A program made the position numbers and the translations under genes. The notes under the pieces were generated by a model that saw only the letters and a list, made by a program, of their open reading frames with translations, was not told the origin of the DNA and ran no database searches. Positions 6,687-9,196 of a stretch of 9,196 bases of DNA are shown here, one piece after another; position 1 is the first letter of the stretch; every line of letters begins with the position of its first letter. Where the stretch lies: positions 1-9,196 of the forward strand of contig VERK01000080.1 in assembly GCA_018882725.1 (NCBI GenBank). The letters run 5' to 3'. The stretch comes from Actinomycetota bacterium (GTDB lineage Bacteria; Actinomycetota; Acidimicrobiia; Acidimicrobiales; Ilumatobacteraceae).

Positions 6687-7079
6687 TCAGCGCTTGGTGT
6701 ACTGAGGCGCCTTACGGGCCTTCTTGAGGCCGTACTTCTTGCTCTCCTTGCGACGCGAGTCGCGGGTGAGCAGTCCGGCCTTCTTGAGGGCGGGGCGCGC
6801 TTCAGGGTCGAGTTCGGCGAGCGAACGAGCCAGACCCATGCGCATCGCGCCGGACTGACCCGTTACTCCACCACCGATGATGGTGGCGTCGACGTCGTAC
6901 TGCTCGGCGGTGTTGGTGACACGGAGAGCCTCGACAGCCGAGTTGCGCTGCGTCGCGGTGCCGAAGTACTGATCGATCGGCTTGCCGTTGATGACGACCT
7001 TGCCGGTGCCCGGGCGAACGCGCACACGCGCGATGGCGGCCTTGCGACGTCCGGTGGTCTGAGTAAGGGGCTTGCTCAT
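6687..7079 (-). CDS. rpsI: 30S ribosomal protein S9
   Basis: Small-subunit protein of the 30S head; its C-terminal tail reaches the P-site tRNA. It has 130 residues, full length. GRRKAAIARVRVRPG at 10-24 is the family signature, IIGGGVTGQSGAMRMGLAR at 67-85 the conserved central part, and the basic tail ends KARKAPQYTKR at 120-130, with the terminal Lys-Arg typical of S9. It follows rplM after 11 bp, with an AAGGA ribosome binding site overlapping the rplM stop. This rplM-rpsI pair is conserved throughout bacteria, and the two proteins are normally made together. glmM follows 11 bp downstream, as in other Actinobacteria. Confidence 0.98.
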   Translation of the reverse strand: MSKPLTQTTGRRKAAIARVRVRPGTGKVVINGKPIDQYFGTATQRNSAVEALRVTNTAEQYDVDATIIGGGVTGQSGAMRMGLARSLAELDPEARPALKKAGLLTRDSRRKESKKYGLKKARKAPQYTKR

Positions 7080-7086
7080 GATGCGA

Positions 7087-7091
7087 TCCTT
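7087..7091 (-). promoter_or_regulatory. Shine-Dalgarno sequence of rpsI
   Basis: AAGGA on the minus strand lies 7 nt before the rpsI ATG; its first base is the last base of the rplM stop codon. It is one of the clearest ribosome binding sites in the window. Confidence 0.65.
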
Positions 7092-7537
7092 CAGCGGGCC
7101 TTGGCGTGGTCGATGTTGCGAACGGTCGGGTTCTGCGAAGAGTGCGGGTGCTCGGAGCCGCCGTACACCTTCAGCTTCTTGATCATCTGACGACCGAGAG
7201 GACCCTTGGGCAACATGCCGCGAACCGAGTTGCGGATGGCTTCATCGGGACGGCGCGCCAACAAGTGAGCGAAGGTCTCGCTCTTCATACCGCCGGGGTA
7301 ACCCGAGTAGCGGTAGATCATGTGGCGATCGGCCTTACCCGACGTCATGACGACCTTGTCGGCGTTGATGATGATGACGTGATCGCCCATATCCATGTGC
7401 GGTGCGAACACGGGCTTGTGCTTACCGCGCAAGAGACGGGCGGCTTCGGTGCACATGCGACCGAGCACCATGCCCTCGGCATCGAGGACATGCCACTCGC
7501 GCTTCACATCGCTGGCCTTGGGTGAGTAGGTGCTCAT
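7091..7537 (-). CDS. rplM: 50S ribosomal protein L13
   Basis: Early-assembling protein of the large ribosomal subunit, bound to 23S rRNA. It has 148 residues, normal for the family. The body shows EWHVLDAEGMVLGRM at 14-28, RGKHKPVFAPHMDMGDHVI at 37-55, YRYSGYPGGMKSE at 75-87, AIRNSVRGMLPKGPLGRQM at 100-118 and LKVYGGSEHPH at 122-132. The start at 7537 is preferred over an in-frame ATG 14 codons upstream because homologues begin near this point and a GAAAGAAG purine run lies 5 nt before it. It heads the rplM-rpsI pair. The 66-bp gap after truA may contain its own promoter. Confidence 0.97.
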   Translation of the reverse strand: MSTYSPKASDVKREWHVLDAEGMVLGRMCTEAARLLRGKHKPVFAPHMDMGDHVIIINADKVVMTSGKADRHMIYRYSGYPGGMKSETFAHLLARRPDEAIRNSVRGMLPKGPLGRQMIKKLKVYGGSEHPHSSQNPTVRNIDHAKAR

Positions 7538-7542
7538 GAGAA

Positions 7543-7550
7543 CTTCTTTC
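7543..7550 (-). promoter_or_regulatory. Probable ribosome binding site of rplM
   Basis: The purine run GAAAGAAG lies 5 nt before the ATG at 7537. It is only partly like AGGAGG, but it favours this ATG over the upstream in-frame ATG at 7579. Confidence 0.45.
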
Positions 7551-7592
7551 GACGAGCTGGCGCGGTACACCGACCGCACACAGGACCCTGGA

Positions 7593-7598
7593 ATGATA
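7593..7598 (-). promoter_or_regulatory. Possible -10 box for rplM-rpsI
   Basis: TATCAT on the minus strand differs from TATAAT at one base and starts 5 bp after the truA stop codon. At a 17-bp spacing the -35 position reads TGGGAA, a poor match (3 of 6), which is common in actinobacterial promoters. A start near 7586 would give a leader of about 49 nt. A 5-bp inverted repeat (7562-7566 and 7573-7577) lies in that leader. Confidence 0.35.
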
Positions 7599-7603
7599 CG
7601 GGC

Positions 7604-8377
7604 CTAGTACCCGACTTCCCACAGGCACAGACCCTCGGGAGGGGCCACCTGACCTGCGGCTGACCGGGAACGGGCGGCCAAGATCCCAGAGATCTGACCG
7701 GGGGTGATCTTGCCGGTTCCGACGTCGACCAGGGTGCCCACGATCGAACGGACCATCTGGTGGCAAAAGGCCGTGGCCCTGATCTCGAAACGCAGGAGTC
7801 GGGCCCCGTGTTCGGTGCGCTGTTCGGTCCATTCGGCCGAGAGCACCCGGCGGACGAGCGAGTGCTCACCCTCTTTGGGACGGCGGCAGAACGACGAGAA
7901 ATCGTGCTCCCCCACCAATGGATCGCAGGCCATCTGCATGAGTGGCAGGTTGAGCGGATGGCTCACGTGCCACGACGTCGCGGCCATGAACGGGTCGGGC
8001 GTCTCGTCGTTCAGAACGAGATAGCGGTAGTGACGCCAGGTGGCCGAGAAGCGAGCCGAAAAGTCGGCATCGGCCGGTGCCGCCTCACGCACCACCACAC
8101 CCGGAGCACACATCTTGGTGAGGCGTCGCGGCAACGACTCGAGATCGAGATCGACCGGCAGATCGACACTCACCACTTGACCCCACGCATGAACGCCGGC
8201 GTCTGTGCGGCCGGCACCTTGGACCTCGACCGCGCGCTGCGAGATGGTGGACAACGCGTCGTTCAGCGACCCGGCGACCGTGCGCACACCATCGTTGGTG
8301 GCGAAGCCGTGGAAGTGCGAGCCGTCGTAGGCCAACAACAGACGAACCCGCCGTGAGGCGGGTTCGTTCGAAGACAT
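7604..8377 (-). CDS. truA: tRNA pseudouridine(38-40) synthase
   Basis: Isomerises uridines 38, 39 and 40 of the tRNA anticodon stem-loop to pseudouridine; cytoplasmic, works as a dimer. It has 257 residues, within the family range. LLLAYDGSHFHGF at 13-25 opens the fold; GAGRTDAGVHA at 54-64 contains the catalytic Asp59 (Asp60 in E. coli); FSARFSATWRHYRY at 106-119 holds the conserved RYRY-like region; GEHDFSSFCR at 156-165 and FCHQMVRSIVGTL at 204-216 are the later motifs, and the protein ends PPEGLCLWEVGY. It lies 41 bp after rplQ, a placement common in bacteria. No Shine-Dalgarno sequence is visible before the ATG at 8377, and a strong hairpin sits in codons 4-12, so its translation may be low. 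Confidence 0.97.
   Translation of the reverse strand: MSSNEPASRRVRLLLAYDGSHFHGFATNDGVRTVAGSLNDALSTISQRAVEVQGAGRTDAGVHAWGQVVSVDLPVDLDLESLPRRLTKMCAPGVVVREAAPADADFSARFSATWRHYRYLVLNDETPDPFMAATSWHVSHPLNLPLMQMACDPLVGEHDFSSFCRRPKEGEHSLVRRVLSAEWTEQRTEHGARLLRFEIRATAFCHQMVRSIVGTLVDVGTGKITPGQISGILAARSRSAAGQVAPPEGLCLWEVGY
8342..8367 (-). terminator. Perfect 11-bp hairpin in the first codons of truA, possible attenuator or translation block
   Basis: The arms 8342-8352 and 8357-8367 are perfect reverse complements, separated by 4 bases. Eight of the eleven pairs are G-C. In the transcript the stem begins 11 nt after the A of the truA ATG and 52 nt after rplQ ends. It is followed by CUGUUGUUGG, which is U-containing but not a true U-tract. 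It could weaken readthrough from the ribosomal operon or hinder initiation at truA. It may also be an accident of the codons for Glu-Pro-Ala-Ser-Arg-Arg-Val-Arg. Confidence 0.4.
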
Positions 8378-8418
8378 GAGCGTGGTGGTCAGAGAGCCCG
8401 GTGACGGACTCGTTCGAA

Positions 8419-8790
8419 TCAGACGAGTTCGACGCGAGCCATCGGGGCGTTGTCGCCCTGACGCGGACCCAGCTTCAGAATGCGCAAGTAACCACCGTTG
8501 CGGTCGGCGAAACGCGGAGCGATGTCGGCGACCAGCTTGTGGGTCATCTCCTTGTCGCCCAGGTACGCCTGGAGCTGGCGGATGCGGTGCAGACTGGCGG
8601 CATCGCCGTCCTGAGCCTTCTTCGCCTTGGTGATGAGCTTCTCGGCGATGGGGCGCAAAGCCTTGGCCTTGGCCTCGGTCGTCTCGATCGCCTCTGCGGC
8701 GAACAGCGATGCCGCGAGGTTGGCCATCATCAACTTCTGGTGGGCAGCACTGCCACCGAAGTTGCGAGCGCGTCGGGGTGTTGCGGGCAT
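8419..8790 (-). CDS. rplQ: 50S ribosomal protein L17
   Basis: Large-subunit protein located near the peptide exit tunnel. It has 123 residues, typical for bacteria. After a basic start (PRRARNFGGSAAHQKLM at 5-21) come the conserved helix MANLAASLFAAEAIETTEAK (22-41), the LRPIAEKLITKAK segment (45-57), and the C-terminal APRFADRNGGYLRILKL and GDNAPMARVELV parts (91-107, 112-123). The ATG at 8790 is chosen because family homology begins there; the frame stays open upstream into rpoA but with unrelated sequence. A purine run (GAAGAGAG) lies 9 nt before the ATG. rpoA ends 34 bp upstream, the almost universal rpoA-rplQ arrangement. Confidence 0.97.
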   Translation of the reverse strand: MPATPRRARNFGGSAAHQKLMMANLAASLFAAEAIETTEAKAKALRPIAEKLITKAKKAQDGDAASLHRIRQLQAYLGDKEMTHKLVADIAPRFADRNGGYLRILKLGPRQGDNAPMARVELV

Positions 8791-8824
8791 GGTCGTCGTC
8801 TCTCTTCGTTCTGTTCGTTGTTCG

Positions 8825-9196
8825 TCAGCCGCGCAGCGAGAGACCGCGCTCGTCGAGCTTCTGCTTGACTTCGTCGAGGCTCTTCTGGCCGAAGTTGGTG
8901 ATGTTGAGCAGATCGTCTTCGGTCTTCTGCAGGAGCTCACCGATGGTGTTCACCTGCGCGCGCTTCAAACAGTTGCGCGGACGCTCGGACAGATCGAGTT
9001 CTTCGATGGCGATGTCGAGATCGGGGCTGGATGCACCGGCCTGGATGACTTCACCGAGTTCGAGACCCTTGGGCTCGTCGGACAGATTGGCCACCAGGTC
9101 GACGAGCGAGCGGAGCGTGGCACCGGCCGACGCCAGGGCTTCGCGCGGGCTCATGGTTCCGTCGGTCTCGATGTCGATCACGAGACGGTCGTAATT
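8825..9196 (-). CDS. rpoA: RNA polymerase alpha subunit, C-terminal part (gene enters from the right edge)
   Basis: Alpha subunit of RNA polymerase; the N-terminal domain assembles the core enzyme and the C-terminal domain binds UP elements and activators. The window holds the last 123 codons. Fragment residues 1-30 (YDRLVIDIETDG, SPREAL) are the end of the N-terminal domain, about 31-65 form an acidic linker, and 66-118 form the alpha-CTD. In that domain SERPRNCLKRAQVNTIGEL (70-88) contains the counterparts of E. coli Arg265, Asn268, Cys269 and Lys271 at 72, 75, 76 and 78. NFGQKSLDEVKQKL (101-114) is the conserved helix-hairpin-helix part. No irregularity is seen. It is followed by rplQ. Confidence 0.97.
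   Translation of the reverse strand, partial: NYDRLVIDIETDGTMSPREALASAGATLRSLVDLVANLSDEPKGLELGEVIQAGASSPDLDIAIEELDLSERPRNCLKRAQVNTIGELLQKTEDDLLNITNFGQKSLDEVKQKLDERGLSLRG

Noticed and set aside
6870..6895. Inverted repeat in rpsI (CCACCA and TGGTGG)
   Set aside because: It is explained by the conserved Ala-Thr-Ile-Ile-Gly-Gly-Gly codons and is short.
7538..7579. Upstream in-frame ATG for L13
   Set aside because: The extra 14 codons do not resemble L13, and a purine-rich ribosome binding site precedes the internal ATG at 7537.
8408..8428. Inverted repeat around the rplQ stop codon as a terminator
   Set aside because: Only 6 bp of stem with a 9-nt loop and no U-tract; too weak to support.
8791..8940. 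Possible 50-codon N-terminal extension of L17
   Set aside because: It overlaps the rpoA alpha-CTD coding sequence and has no similarity to L17; the family start is at 8790.

Overview
This is a GC-rich chromosomal window of ordinary bacterial housekeeping genes. Every gene is on the minus strand, so the text below follows transcription from high to low coordinates. The order is rpoA (3' part), rplQ, truA, rplM, rpsI, glmM, a giant glmS, acpS, nnr and alr (5' part). This is the gene order seen in Actinobacteria such as Streptomyces and, more loosely, Mycobacterium. The L17 and RpoA sequences and the codon style look to me most like the class Acidimicrobiia (Ilumatobacter-like). That placement is from recollection of the family, not from a search.

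Region by region: 9196-8419 is the end of the large ribosomal protein operon, with the RpoA C-terminal domain and L17. 8377-7604 is truA (tRNA pseudouridine 38-40 synthase), with a perfect 11-bp hairpin inside its first codons. 7603-7538 is the longest region clearly outside genes (66 bp) and may hold a promoter for the rplM-rpsI pair at 7537-6687. 6675-1902 carries glmM and a GlmS homologue, two steps of UDP-GlcNAc synthesis. 1902-154 carries acpS and the bifunctional NAD(P)HX repair gene nnr. alr begins at 157 and leaves the window at base 1. Spacing is tight throughout (overlaps of 1-4 bp, or gaps of 11-66 bp). No tRNA, rRNA, mobile element, CRISPR array or stretch of 300 bp without a gene was seen.

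The genes from glmM to alr fit one theme: GlmS and GlmM make glucosamine-1-phosphate for peptidoglycan, Alr makes D-alanine for peptidoglycan, AcpS activates acyl carrier protein for membrane lipids, and Nnr repairs damaged NAD(P)H.

The one really unusual object is the GlmS. It has 1129 residues against about 610 for the usual enzyme. All the main catalytic residues of both halves can be aligned, yet the protein is interrupted by about 130 residues right after the nucleophile strand, about 45 residues in the glutaminase domain and about 105 residues before the C-tail. It then continues for about 190 residues beyond the C-tail motif that normally ends the protein. I know of no characterised GlmS with this architecture.
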